64,000 nt of DNA from Proteromonas lacertae (Eukaryota; Sar; Bigyra; Opalinata; Proteromonadidae): NCBI GenBank assembly GCA_002245135.1, contig NGBS01000589.1:124001-188000 (forward strand), in the 5' to 3' direction. Position numbers and translations under genes: made by a program. Below the pieces are notes generated by a model that searched no databases, was not told where the DNA came from, and was given only the letters and a program-made list of their open reading frames with translations. Below, piece after piece: positions 35,942 to 48,439 of this stretch. The first letter of the stretch is position 1; every line of letters starts with the position of its first letter.

Positions 35942-36583
35942 TTATAATATTATACTTTTTTCAATTTAATTTTGTTTAAATGATGAATGTAGAGGGGTAT
36001 ATTATAATATTATGGTTCTTTAGCTTATTCTCTATTAATACAAATAATTTGTATTGTGATGTATTATACCGTATTACATCATATCGAATAATTGAGTAGG
36101 TATAATACGTTTTATGTAGTATAATATAGCCTCAATATCCTTAAATACCACGTTACCGTGTTGCCAAACCTTAAAGTGCACAATTGTGAATTTTTCATAT
36201 TTCTAATTCTTTTATTTATCTATCACATATTTAAACTGTACATCATCTGAAACATCATAATATCATAAAAGCATCAATTTCAACCTTTAATTTGTTTAAT
36301 TTGCAAGTTATTATTTCGAAGATATTTCCCCGTAAATATTAATTTTTAATAATAAAACACTCTATGTGTTTGTTTCTTGCGTCGTCGAATATAATGAGTA
36401 TTATTGGATATAGCATAATATTTGGATTATGTGCATATATGCTATACAAGCTGATTGCCATCGCTCCGGATCCTATTTATCAATTGCTGCAAAAATCAAC
36501 TTTCATACCGTTATATTTTGGAGCAAAAAATCATTTCAAATTCTTATACCGTCTAATACTTGGAAACTTGTAAGGCATTTGGC
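35942..36583. other. Intergenic region with stem-loop and small hydrophobic ORF
   Basis: About 640 bp. It holds a 10-bp perfect inverted repeat (GTATTATACC at 36061-36070 and its complement at 36099-36108, with TGATGTA/TACATCA arms overlapping at the left). A 69-codon hydrophobic open frame lies at 36364-36573 (one predicted membrane helix, IIGYSIIFGLCAYMLYKLIAI). That frame is slightly more GC-rich than its surroundings and has no recognised family. It may be a separate small membrane protein or chance. Confidence 0.4.
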
Positions 36584-39500
36584 ATGAATGGGGTATATGG
36601 GATTTATTATGCTCATAGTCCAAAAGAGATAAATGGGGCGAGACTGAGGATGATATGTTAATCAGAAAAGTGGCTCACTATGGAAAAAATTGGGCTAAAA
36701 TAGCTACATATATTCCAGGTAGATCAATGGATGAGTTGTATGCAAGATATCTTACACTGAAGACATTTGCAGAAAGAATCATAAAGAATGAAGAGCGATT
36801 GAAAAGAATCAGATATAACGATAGATCATCAATTTATTCTAAAGAAGAACCTGTTCATAAAAAACTAAAGATAGAATCTCCTCCAAATTCTAGTTACTCA
36901 CATTTTTGCCCTACTATTAAAACAGATAGCTATCCTCCAAAGTTAATGTATTTTATATATGTATTTTATTCAGTAGTCAGCAGGTATTACAGTATGAAGA
37001 AAATCAGATTATAAAGGATGCTAGAGAATATAAAAGGAGTAAAGAAATAGAAGATAATCGCAAGTTGGTAAACATATTTGAAAAGCAAGTGGCTAAAAAT
37101 AAGCCAGATTTGATAGAAAAATCAAAACAAGCAATTTCTAAAATCAATTTATTTCATCCTCCAGATGATATTGTGCATTCAGTTCCATCTGATTCTGATT
37201 CTTCAACATTATCATCCTCAGATAGTGAGTCAGAGATAATAATTCCAAAGAAAAAAATAAAAATACCAAAATATAGAGAAGTTAGTTCAATTCAAGTGTG
37301 GGAGAAGAGTGTAAGATCAGAATATGGCAGTTGCTATTTAGGGTATAATTCATATGATTATACATGTTATAGAGGCAAATATTTTGAAGAAAGGAATGAA
37401 ATCAATACAAAGCTATTTGAAAGAGAGGATAATGAAAAGATAATTATTAAACATACACCAAAAATGAATCCAATAGAAACTGAAACAAAGATAGACAGAA
37501 AAAAAGAAACAGAAATAGAAGAAACAGAAAAACCAGTTATAATAAGAAGAAAAAGAGGTAGAAAGAAGAAAATAGTTAATGAAAATATAGTAGAAAATAG
37601 TGATAGTGATAATGAAGTAATAAAAAACAAGAAAACTGTAATAAAGAGTCAACCAATTATAAAGAAAGATGATAAACTATTTGAGAATGTATTTACATTG
37701 TAATGATTATTATGTAGGTTTTATTTTGTGTTAGTGCATTCAATGCTTTAGGAAAGAATAAAAAAATAGTGAAAATATTAAATGCATCTAAACTAATAGA
37801 TATGTTTTCAGATTCTAATGAGTATTAATAATCATTACTTTTTATTAATAGAAAAAACTGCTGTTTATGTCAAAAAGAAGGATTTAACTTACAGTTATGT
37901 AGTATTTGTAAAAGGTATTATCATAGTAACTGCATATTGTGTGATGCTGAAGCATATGATGTAAGAAATAAAGATAAATGGAAATGTTTCTTATGTGAAC
38001 CTTTATATTTCAAACATATTAAAAGTTCAATTGAAAGTTATATCAAAACAAATAATGAGAATAAGAACAGTGATGATGATGATGATGATAGTATATTAGT
38101 AAAGAAAGAATATAGCAGTGATAAACATACATATATAAATAATAAAAAGGTTAATAGTTTAAGAGTGTGGAATGGAATGAAATATACAAAATCAACAGTG
38201 AATATCAATTCACTTCCAGAAGAAATGTTAGACTATTTCGAGAATGAATATAATGTAAAAATCAACAACTTAATCTGTAATTATAAGAAATGCATTAATA
38301 GAATAGAATATCAACAATTTTATAATATGTCTGAATTAGGAATGAAATTGTTAAGTGATATAGAAAGAAATAGAGAATATTATCATTATGATTTTAGAGA
38401 AAAGAAACTGTTTTTTAATGAACCATTTCCTATATCTTCAGAATTGTGGAAATTGTATAAACCAGTATATATATTACTATTTTATATAATATATAGAGTG
38501 AAGATTATTATATCCACTTTTGCGTTTTACTACAGTCATTATTTAAAGACCTTTTTACAGTTATTACAAAGATTTATAGCGAGGTAATAGTTGAAGAAGT
38601 AAAGAATGAAATTGACAGTAAGAAAGAAGATAAAAGTCTACCAGATGATGGATATGGAGGTAGTCCTAGAGCTTGGATATTTCAAGTTAATCCATTAGTA
38701 TATGATATTGATAAATCACTACAGAATTTGAAGGAAATAACTTGGCTAACAAAACAATACAGAAATAATATTCATGCTAATGATGTTGTTTTTATATGGA
38801 AATCAGGTAATTCAGGAGGATTAGTTGCTATGGGTACTGTAAAATCCGAACCATGTTTGATGAATGAAAATGAAAAAATGATTCAGTATTATAATGGCCA
38901 AGTTTTTCTGTTCAAAACAGATTATAGATGTGTAATTAAAATAGATATTGTACTACCAAGCTGTGTGTCCAAAAATATTTTTATGGATGATGATATGCTT
39001 AATGACCTTTTGTTGTTCAAAAACTCGAGAGATACAAATTTTAGACTGACAGCAGTACAAGCGAATTGTATCTTGGGAATCATAAGGAAAAATTATTTTG
39101 TGGAATTTAAATCAGATTATGAGATAAGTATACCCAATTTTTAATTTATATAATATTTATATATAGGAAGTACTAAAGATATAACACCATTGCTTACAGT
39201 AATCAGCAGAAATGTTAGCTCATATATGTTAGATATCCAAGACTACTGTCATATATGTGGTAAATACGATGATGACCCTCACATTGTTCTGTGTGACAAA
39301 TGCAACAGAGGATTTCACACAAAATGCCTAAATCCAGTATTGTCTAGAATACCAAATAATGAATGGATATGTTTAATATGTAAGAAGAAAAGTGAGAATA
39401 TGTATGTGAGAGGTGAAAATTGTGAAATATGTGGTGAAGAGTCAAATGATCCGCTTAATTGCAAATCATGTAAAATATGCCATAAATTATATCATGTGCA

Positions 39501-40104
39501 TTGCTATAGAGCAAGTACTAACTTCAATTTACCTGAATGGAAGTGTATCTTTTGTGAAGGCTATGAAAAGAGTAAATATCATTTAGTAAAAGAAGGTATG
39601 TAATATATAACATTAATCAAATTATTGATATTATATTTCATTAGATGAGTGGTGTAGAGTGTGTAAAAGTAAGTCTCCAGAAGATGATTTGTTTAGATGT
39701 TCTTGTTGTGATGTTGTTAGACATAAATTCTGTCCAGATCCATTCAACAGTCTAAGAGGATATAAAAAATATGATAGTATCTATTGATATATATATATTA
39801 CAGAGTATCTCTTCTGTTACAGATGTTATAATGAGTATGTTAAATCCACTTTGTTTGATATGAATACACAAATACACATATTCCATCAAGAAGCATGTTC
39901 GTTGGTGTATAAAGTGTTGATGAAGAATATAGAGCAAATAGTTGAGAGTGTTTCTTCAATAACTGATGTTGATTATGTGTATGATTATAATATAATATTA
40001 TAAATAGTAATGATGCTATTAGTTATGAAAGCACAAGAGTGAATATGATTCATAAGCTTATAACCTATGTTTTAACTAATTATATAATGTCTATAAAAGA
40101 GTAA
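36584..40104 (+). CDS. Chromatin-type protein: SANT, several PHD fingers and an EVE domain
   Basis: About 1,070 aa in about nine exons. A three-codon first exon (ATG AAT GGG) and a 26-nt intron with a GTATAT donor restore an intact SANT/Myb repeat: KWGETEDDMLIRKVAHYG-NW-KIATYIPGRSMDELYARY. Then come basic low-complexity sequence and a PHD-like finger CCLCQKEGFNLQLCSICKRYYH (about 37860). An EVE/PUA-like domain follows: AWIFQVNPLVYDID, ITWLTKQYRNNIHANDVVFI and SGGLVAMGTVKSEP (about 38670-38880). Two canonical PHDs (CHICGKYDDDPHIVLCDKC, CEICGEESNDPLN) and a Cys-rich finger close it. PHDs read histone tails; EVE domains bind modified bases in characterised proteins. A modified-DNA/histone reader is the simplest inference. 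The start is inferred from the SANT join. Confidence 0.82.
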
Positions 40105-40221
40105 TAAATTAATTCTGTGATATATTTAGTTTTTGTATTTATTATGTGTGTTTTGATGAATAAAAAAAACAGTTTAAGTAATAAAATAAAATACATTATA
40201 TAATAATAATATCATAAACTC

Positions 40222-43200
40222 TTAACAATTATTACATAACTGATTAGGATCAATAGTCGTAATAAATAACTCACTCAAAGGATCATACTCATACCAATAT
40301 GAAACTGGCTGAACTCTTATCGAAAATGGCAAATTAGTATATTCTATAATGGTTTATATATATTCATTAATATATACGATATGGATATAAAATGAATGGA
40401 GAAATAGTTCTTTTATAAAAATGATCATTCTACAAATGTAATAATATGATAGTATTATACAATATAGATATTATAAAACCATGTATTTGGTACTTCATTC
40501 CATGATAACAACAGTGATGTTACTCCATTAATCCAATTCATTTTTACTTCTACGAATTCACAGCGAATATTATCTACAATGTATATATATATAAATAAAT
40601 ACAGTGAATGGGAGTGTCATTATCTTCTACATATCTAGCTTTAATCATTCCTAAATAACATTCAATTGATTTGATTTCTTTATCATAATATCTTTGTGGT
40701 TTTTCAACATATAAATCAATTTTTACTATATTTCCGCAATTTGAATAGTTTTCTGATGGTATAATGTAGTTGTAAGATTTCCAGTAATTTGAATATGGAA
40801 TTACATTTTGTGGATATAAACAATCTATATTTTGCGTGTTTGACCATTCCTTTGATATTAAATAGACGTAATGATATTCATTATTCTGAAGAATTGTTAA
40901 TCTCACTCCAAATGATCTATATAAATAAAATAAAAATCAACTATACATCATATTTGAATTTATTACATAAGAAAACTCAATATTCTTATTCAACAGCCAT
41001 TTCACATTATACAGTGGATATATTATCATTCCATTAAAGTCTTTTTTATAATAACCATTTATCTTGATTGAATTACCACTATCAAAGGATATTTCATTAT
41101 CATATGATAAATATAATCTTTTATCATTGTGTATATATTGGTAAATATGAGTAGGTTGAATTGATTGTAATGACAAGTTACTATAAACATTTGTAGAATG
41201 TACATCTCCATGAAAATTAGTATAATTACCATATCCAATATCAAAGTTTGTAACAAATGGTAATTCAAATGATGAGATTCTGTTATCTTCAATATATGCA
41301 CTTATTGATTCACTTCCATTATTCTTAAATGTATTATAATCTAAAGTTGTTAGAGGTATTATTCCCATCCAAAATCTCTTTTCTCTGTTTCTAAAAGTTT
41401 CATTGAAGTTAAAATTGTCTGAACATTCATAAGTCCATGCTGGAGCAAATAGACCAACATTCAATCCATAATTCTTTATTACATCAAGTGCTTTGTATGT
41501 ATCAAAACCTCCTCCTCCATATGTATTTCTACCAAATATATCAATTCCCATAAACACTTTATCTTTTCTATTAATATTTATCATAATAATATATATATAC
41601 TTTTCCTTTAATAATTGAGATGTTTGACTAACAGTTTGAATGTTCCACCAATAATTAGTAAAGAATCCATCAGATATATTGAATAATTCCAAGTTCTTCT
41701 CTGATACTCCATTTTGATATTCTATTTTACCATCATATATCAAACTATCATATAATATAATCTATTTAAAAAATGAAAATAATAAAATATAAAACAAATC
41801 ATTATACTTCACTATAACTGATCTTTTCTTTCATTTGTTTCTTCAAACACTTTATAAAATTCATATATTTTTCCATTTCATCTTCATTCTTATATGGACT
41901 TTCAATATTAATGAAATAACCATCAAATCCATAAAACACAGCCATTTTTACCAACTTTTCAACCATATAATCAGTATTATTAATAATATAACTATTGAAA
42001 TTAATTCCTTCATCACCTTCAGTAATAATTGTACCAAAACACTTCACATTATTTCTATGACAAGCATTAATCCATTGAACAGGAGGTAGTATAACAAAAC
42101 CATGTGAAAAATAAACAAATTTGTTTATATATTGCCAATAAGTGAATGAATAGATTGGCGATAAATCATTTCCACTGAACAGACTATCTTCAGAATAACC
42201 TCCTTTCATATCATGACAATAAATAACTTTCTATTCACATTACAAATATATATATACAGTTTGTTGTTGTTTTTGTATAGATTCATTCATTGGATTATAT
42301 TGCACTGTTGATTTATTCCAAAAGTCTGTATATTCCCATTTTTCAAATTCAATTTCATTTCTAATTGGTTTTTGACAATAATCATTATTTACAATTGATA
42401 TTGGAATATTATTTACTGTAGTGTATAACTCATTAACTGTTAAATTATTTCTAAATGTTATTAACATATCATTAACCTTATTATCCTTTAAATAATCCAA
42501 TTTTAAATATTCACTGTTTAATATCGATTGAATTGAAAATGGTAGATAGAATGATAATATATTTTCTTTATTACAAATAATATTTATGATTGGAAATGAA
42601 CTTGTTGAATTGAATTGAAATACTAAATTTATATTTTCATTGTCATTTTTAAGTGTAAATATATTTTCTATTAATAGTGCTTTTTCTGGAATATTTACAT
42701 TTTCTGATAATATATTTATAGCTACTTTTACTTTATCATCATTATCTAATTTCACGAAATCTAAGTATATTGATTCTTGATAGTTTTGGTGGATATTATT
42801 ATTGTTATTATTGTTGCTATCTGGCTATAAAATATATAAATTATAAATATATATGAGCATTTATACGTTATAAATCACTAATGACAAAGATTTAAAGTCT
42901 TTATTTATCATAAAACAACTAATTTCAAATAATGGAGTAATGAATTTTCTATTCATATTCTTGTGGTTATAATCAGTTGTATATTCAGATATAGTATCGG
43001 TAGCATAATGTAAAGAGTATAATACTAATAACATCATCTTCATAACTTCATATCTTGGTTCATTTAATACCAATTCTTCTAATTAGGCTATATTAACAAA
43101 GTATATATATACGATGTTGTAATTTAAAGTTGCAGTATTTCAACAGTTCTACTCCATATGGATATTTCATGATAGACATTATATCAGGAAAATTGAGTTG

Positions 43201-43919
43201 ATAAATATGATATAACTGTCTAGATATAGTTGAATAATATTCCAATATCCTAAATACAATTATATAAATGACTTATACCTTATCAATCTTATTGAATAAA
43301 GATCTCTATCTTTAATTGTTTCAAAATGAGTTAAATAGTCATTAACAACTTCACTAAATGATGAATGTCTTTTTAATTTATTACATAAAAAGTGATCTCC
43401 ATATTTTGCATATGTAGGACATAATTTCAATAATTCTGAACGAATTGATGGATTTACTAGAATAAAGTGAATATAGATACAATAATCCCAATGGCTTGCA
43501 CAAAACCAGTTTCTACATTCAACTAAATCACATTCGAATTCTATTTGCTCTTCATATGACCTTACTGTTTGTTCACCTAATATATATATATATAGGATAT
43601 AATAATTATACTGACATCATTCAAATTATCATTTGATAACTCATCTATGAAATATAGAATTCTCATGGATACAATTCAAATGCTTTATCATTTCAGAAAC
43701 ACTGCCATATGATTGAATGGATTCAGGATCATCTGGATTACTAACTGAATCATTTTCTTCATTTTCGAGTTCCTTTCCAGTTCCATGGCTATACTTAAGA
43801 TAAACAAGAAATATAACCATAATAACGATTAAAATAAATGCAAAAATGAGAAATGGAAACACATACTCCATTTGAGTAAGTTCAGAATTGAAGTTCAAAC
43901 AAAAAAGTGAAACTAACAT
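40222..43919 (-). CDS. ENGASE: Endo-beta-N-acetylglucosaminidase (GH85) with membrane-anchored N-terminal extension
   Basis: About 1,100 aa in many exons. The GH85 core (about 42400-41050) reads VIYCHDMKGGYSED, WQYINKFVYFSHGFVILPPV-W, AHRNNVKCFGTIITEGDEG, FYGFDGYFINIESP (catalytic Asn and Glu of the family), DGFFTNYWW, VFMGIDIFGR, GLFAPAWTYEC and SFELPFVTNFDIG. It cleaves the chitobiose core of N-glycans. C-terminal exons add a beta-rich region. Upstream, an uninterrupted spliced frame adds about 400 aa. This includes a short leader, a membrane helix (FLIFAFILIVIMVIFLVYL), a Cys/Trp-containing helical domain I do not recognise, and an Asn run. No in-frame ATG lies between this part and the GH85 core, which argues for one gene. 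Canonical ENGases are cytosolic and lack this. Confidence is high for GH85, moderate for the fusion. Confidence 0.8.
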
Positions 43920-44014
43920 AAAATAAAGTTTATTCAACTGTCATGCATACATGTTCTATATTTTTTATTTATTACAAACAACATCTAACAAGAGATATTC
44001 AATCAACATTAATT

Positions 44015-44768
44015 CTAAGCATATGGATCTTTCATTAAATCAGCGACCCAACCTTCTCTAACATCATAAATCATTCCAGTATATATATTATCATGAAAGT
44101 ACATCATATTACAAGGAGAAGATGTAATTTCAAATTTATTTTCATTCATAAAATTTTGAAGTCTTTTAAACCTATTAATAATAGAAAATAAATTAAAATA
44201 CAGTCTAGCACAGTTAACAGGATATGCAAATTCAGTTCGAATAGGAATATTGATAGTAAATGCTTTTGCTTTGGGTAATTTTCTTACACTTAAATCCAAC
44301 TTTTCATATTTCTCTTTTTCTTTATAAGCATCCTTTAAAGTTACTCCTACTGCCCATATTTGTTCATCAAAAGGTACTACTGCAGGATCAGTTGGATAGA
44401 ATTCTAAATATGCAGTACAATCATTTTCTAATCCAAGCTAATTATTCAAAACATAAATACTTCCTATATACAATCTTAAGCTTATCTTCCAAAGTTTTAC
44501 ATGTATTTCTCATTAAACTGTATGGACCTTTTCTTCTCAGAAAACTAAACAATATATTCCATTGTTATTACACAAAATCCATCTCCTCCATTTCTTTGAC
44601 TTTTATTTCACCCTTTTTAAAACAAAAATAAAGAAAAGCAATTAAAATAAATACATTAAAAGGATATTCAAAATATGAAAGGTAATATAACACTATAATT
44701 ACAATTAATGCAACCAACAAGCATGCTAAACCAATATACGGAAGATAATAGCTTATTTTAATAGCCAT
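44015..44768 (-). CDS. TEX264-like ER membrane protein
   Basis: About 230 aa in three exons. Start MAIKISYYLPYIGLACLLVALIVIIVL, an N-terminal membrane segment, with a second hydrophobic stretch (FNVFILIAFLYFCF). The soluble part follows the TEX264/GyrI-like pattern: GPYSLMRNTCKTLEDKL, AYLEFYPTDPAVVPFDEQIWAVGVTL, LPKAKAFTINIPIRTEF and a final basic/acidic stretch. TEX264 is an ER-phagy receptor in animals. I see no clear LC3-interacting motif at the C-terminus, so function is by fold only. A palindromic TCAAGCTTGA sits 35 bp upstream of the start. Confidence 0.6.
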
Positions 44769-44802
44769 TCTCTCTAATTCCTTCAAAACAAGATCGAGCT
44801 TC

Positions 44803-44812
44803 TCAAGCTTGA
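44803..44812. promoter_or_regulatory. Palindromic TCAAGCTTGA, TEX264-like gene
   Basis: A perfect 10-bp palindrome 35 bp upstream of the minus-strand start at 44768; a related GAGCTT copy lies directly 3' of it. Confidence 0.5.
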
Positions 44813-44924
44813 TTATAAAGGCGGGAAATTGCGCCAAATGTTTTTAAATTAAAAACAAAGCGAATAGTCAATATATATGTATATATAATATTCTAAATTA
44901 TAATAATAATGATATTATTTTTAT

Positions 44925-47202
44925 TTATTCTATATTGTCAAATTCTTGTGATAATTCTTTCTTTTTTTCTTCAGAAATTCCATTTAAAGTTATCTTTTCT
45001 ATAAGTGGAAATGATTCTAAAAAGGATTTTAATTCTGATATATCTATATTTTCTTTAACAGTTATTAATAATTCATCCAATTCTTGAAACACTTCTTTGT
45101 TTTCTTTTATTAATTTTAACTCTTTCTCATTTAATTCATTTCCTTCTAAATTTATATTTGTTAATGGTTTGTTATCTTTCAATCTTTCTATTAGAATTTT
45201 CAATCCTTTTTCAGTCATTCCAATATCTATATAAACAACAAATAACATTTTATTCACATGATACTTGATAAATCTAACTCAAAACAATAACTGAATATAT
45301 TTATGTATCTGAATATTATTTCAACTCCTTCATCTCCAATTGGATTATTAAATACTGATATACTCTCTGTATCTTCTGGTAAAGAATCTGTTAATTCTTT
45401 TAATCCTTTACCACTAATTATGTTATTGGATAAATTAAGTCTATTATAATCAATCTGTTTAATCAATGAAATATGAGAATCATTAACATTCAAATCTATT
45501 TCGTTATATAATAATTATCTATACTTGAAAAATCATAATTTCTTTCACATACATTTCTCATTTTCTTATTAACACAATAATTCAAATAATACTCCAATTC
45601 TTCATTTGTCCATGATGGATTTTTGTATTCTATAAATGGATATTCTTTTTTCTTTAATGATTTTGAACAAATTGATTTTAATCCATAGGTTGTGATACTG
45701 TTTCCTTTTAGATTTATTCTTTCACAATTTAAAATTGAATCAAACTGTTTTGATAGTAACATAACACTTTCATCATCTATTAAAGTGTTACTCAAATAAA
45801 TCTCACAATAATATAAAATAATTAAATTGTCTGACAATAATCTAAATCCAGCATTACCTATTGGATTATCTATTAATGTGAATATAAAAAACTAAAATAT
45901 ATTACATACTATGAATTATTAACTGTTGAATATTATCTTTTTCTATCATATAATCCTTAAAATATTGTATTCCAAATGGCTTAATACTATTATAGCTAAT
46001 ATTAAGTGTTACAAAATCATCGATATTCTTTAATCCTTCTAATAAATCTTTCAAACCTAATGAAGATAATCCCATTTCTATTATTTATAATATGATAGCT
46101 GTAATACTTGAACAATCTATTACATTAAAATAATTGTTTAATAAATGCAAATGAGGAGATAATAATTTCATTCCTGCATCTCCTATCTCATTTCCATACA
46201 AATAAAGAAGGGTAAGATTTGAAAATGAAGATAAATTTTCAATCAGTATTTCTATACTTTTTGTTATTAGTTTATTATCTATAAAATAGAAGAATATTAA
46301 ATTATACTTTTCAAATCTAGTGCTTTTATTTCTCTTAATTCATTTAATCTTAATGAAATGAATGATATGAAGAAATCATCATCAATTTCAGAATTATTAA
46401 GATTCAATGAATAATCGTTTTGGATGTATTTGATTAATTCTGGGATGTTTTTGTCAATCAGCAACTCTTTACTTCCGTTAAAATCAAACCATACGTTTGA
46501 AATAGGGAATTTGGAGAATAAGGCTTTTAATCCTTTTGAATGAATATTTCTATTATATCTAATATCTATACTCTTAAGATTTGGATATTTATATAATTCT
46601 AACGATAATAATATCATTGATTGATCATTTAAATTCATTTGTCTTAAATATAACACATTATCTTCACCAATAAATAAATGTAAATATGGAAGTAATAATT
46701 TAAATCCTTTTGGACCAATTGGATTAGCTATTTAAATAATAAGCATAAAAACTAAACAGTAAAATACATGAGATATCTACATATTTCAATCTTGTCAATG
46801 GAATTAATTCAACAAATGATTCAATGAACGGAAAAGCAAGATTGCAGTCCAATAATTCTAATTCTTGTAGACTATCCAACTGACAAAAATATTTTGAGAA
46901 TATTGGTTGAAATTGAAATGGAAATTTAATTGTATAATCTTCTCCATCTAAATAACATTTTAAAAAATTATAATAATACAAATATTCAGTTTCATTGGAT
47001 TAAGTAATTTCAGTATTTTGAACAGATAATTAATCCCTTCTTCACACAAGCAAACACATTTTGAATTGATCGAAATACCTTCTTTATCATAATATTCCAT
47101 ATCAATATTAAATATCATTTCATCTAAATTACATTCTTTTCCATTTTTACATTGGTGATGTATTTGAAACGTCAGAAAATGATAATTTATGTTTTCTTCA
47201 TT

Positions 47203-47244
<42 letters not shown>

Positions 47245-48325
47245 TCCATTATTATACCTATAAAAACTAATATCATTTTTGTATAATTTCATCATCAATA
47301 ACACTGACAAAATTCTTTCATTTGGTTTATTATTGTATAAATCTATCAAATCATCTCTAACATCTTCCCAGTCCTTCTTCTCTAGATAATATTCTTTTGA
47401 ACAGTTTATTGGAAGTAAAATACTAACATAATCGCTATTGAAGAACACTTTCTTTCTTTCATTACACATCATTAAACTATTCTCATTATCTTTCATAACT
47501 TCACTCATTTTTATCATTTCTTTTCTCAACTCTTTTAAACTTATTCTATCTTCACTTTTCAACTTCACCATCTTAGCTATCATTTTTTTCATTGAATCAT
47601 CACATTCTACATCTAAACTGTATTTGTATCTCAGGATATTCATCAATGTTTTATTGATATTATTATCTTCATTGAATGGTAGTTTCTTGTTTATTATTTC
47701 ATATAAAATACAACCAATCGACCAAATTACAGTTTTATCATTACATTCTAAGCCATTCAATTCTTCTGGGCTTTTGAAGCAAATATCATATACTCTGATA
47801 TCTTCTTCTTTTCTCACTTCATTCAAGTATAAATCACATAGTTTTAAAAATCCATTTATATCATATACTACATTAGAACTCTTCAAATTCTTCACACCTA
47901 AATCATATTCAATCAGTATCATCAATATATTACATATGCTACTAACCACATTACATATATCACTTTCTAAAATTGAAGATGTTTGGATAACCTCTTCCAA
48001 ATCTCGTAAATAATGGTCTCTTGACAATAACATAAAGGCATATGATTCATCTATAGAGATTTCAGAAGAAATAATGAAGGGAAGGGAAATTTCATTCAAT
48101 ACACAATATTTTTCTTGTATACTCCAAAGTGTTGGTTTTTCAGAACTAAATATATTCATTAGTTTTAACTGTCTGTTTCTGTCTTTTTTCAATACACTTA
48201 ATTCATTAGTACTCTCTTTCACTACTTTATATTCCTATAATTATTCAAATATAGAGTTATACATCCCAATGAACATTATACTCATTCTTTAAGTACTCTT
48301 TAATACCCTTAATTTTGAATGACAT
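44925..48325 (-). CDS. Pseudokinase with leucine-rich repeats
   Basis: About 1,000 aa in about nine exons. The start at 48325 (MSFKIKGIKEYLKNEYNVHW) is recovered by removing a 28-nt intron; the longest single frame has only a GTG at this point. The kinase-like domain (residues about 30-260) lacks key residues: the HRD loop reads VKNLKSSN (Asp to Asn) and DFG reads CDLYL, though SPEELNG and WSIGCILYEIINKKLPF keep the C-lobe fold. A poly-Asp tract (encoded by (TCA)n at about 47208-47242) precedes an RNI-like LRR array with repeats such as LNLSNNIISGKGLKEL and NPIGDEGVEII. The ligand is unknown. The organisation resembles protist sensor or scaffold proteins. Confidence 0.78.
47208..47242. repeat. 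(TCA)n tract coding for poly-Asp
   Basis: About a dozen trinucleotide copies in the pseudokinase-LRR gene, between the kinase-like domain and the LRR array. Confidence 0.85.
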
Positions 48326-48439
48326 TCTAAAAGATTAATACAGTGTATTAAGTGTATTACTAATGTATTAATAAAAAACAACAAAAACACTTCATATTAT
48401 ATATATTCAATTAAAAAAAAAGGTTGAGGGTATTTTAAA

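Noticed and set aside
36364-36573. First exon of the SANT-PHD-EVE gene
   Set aside because: The frame and donor do not join the SANT exon properly; a three-codon exon at 36584 with a GTATAT donor does.
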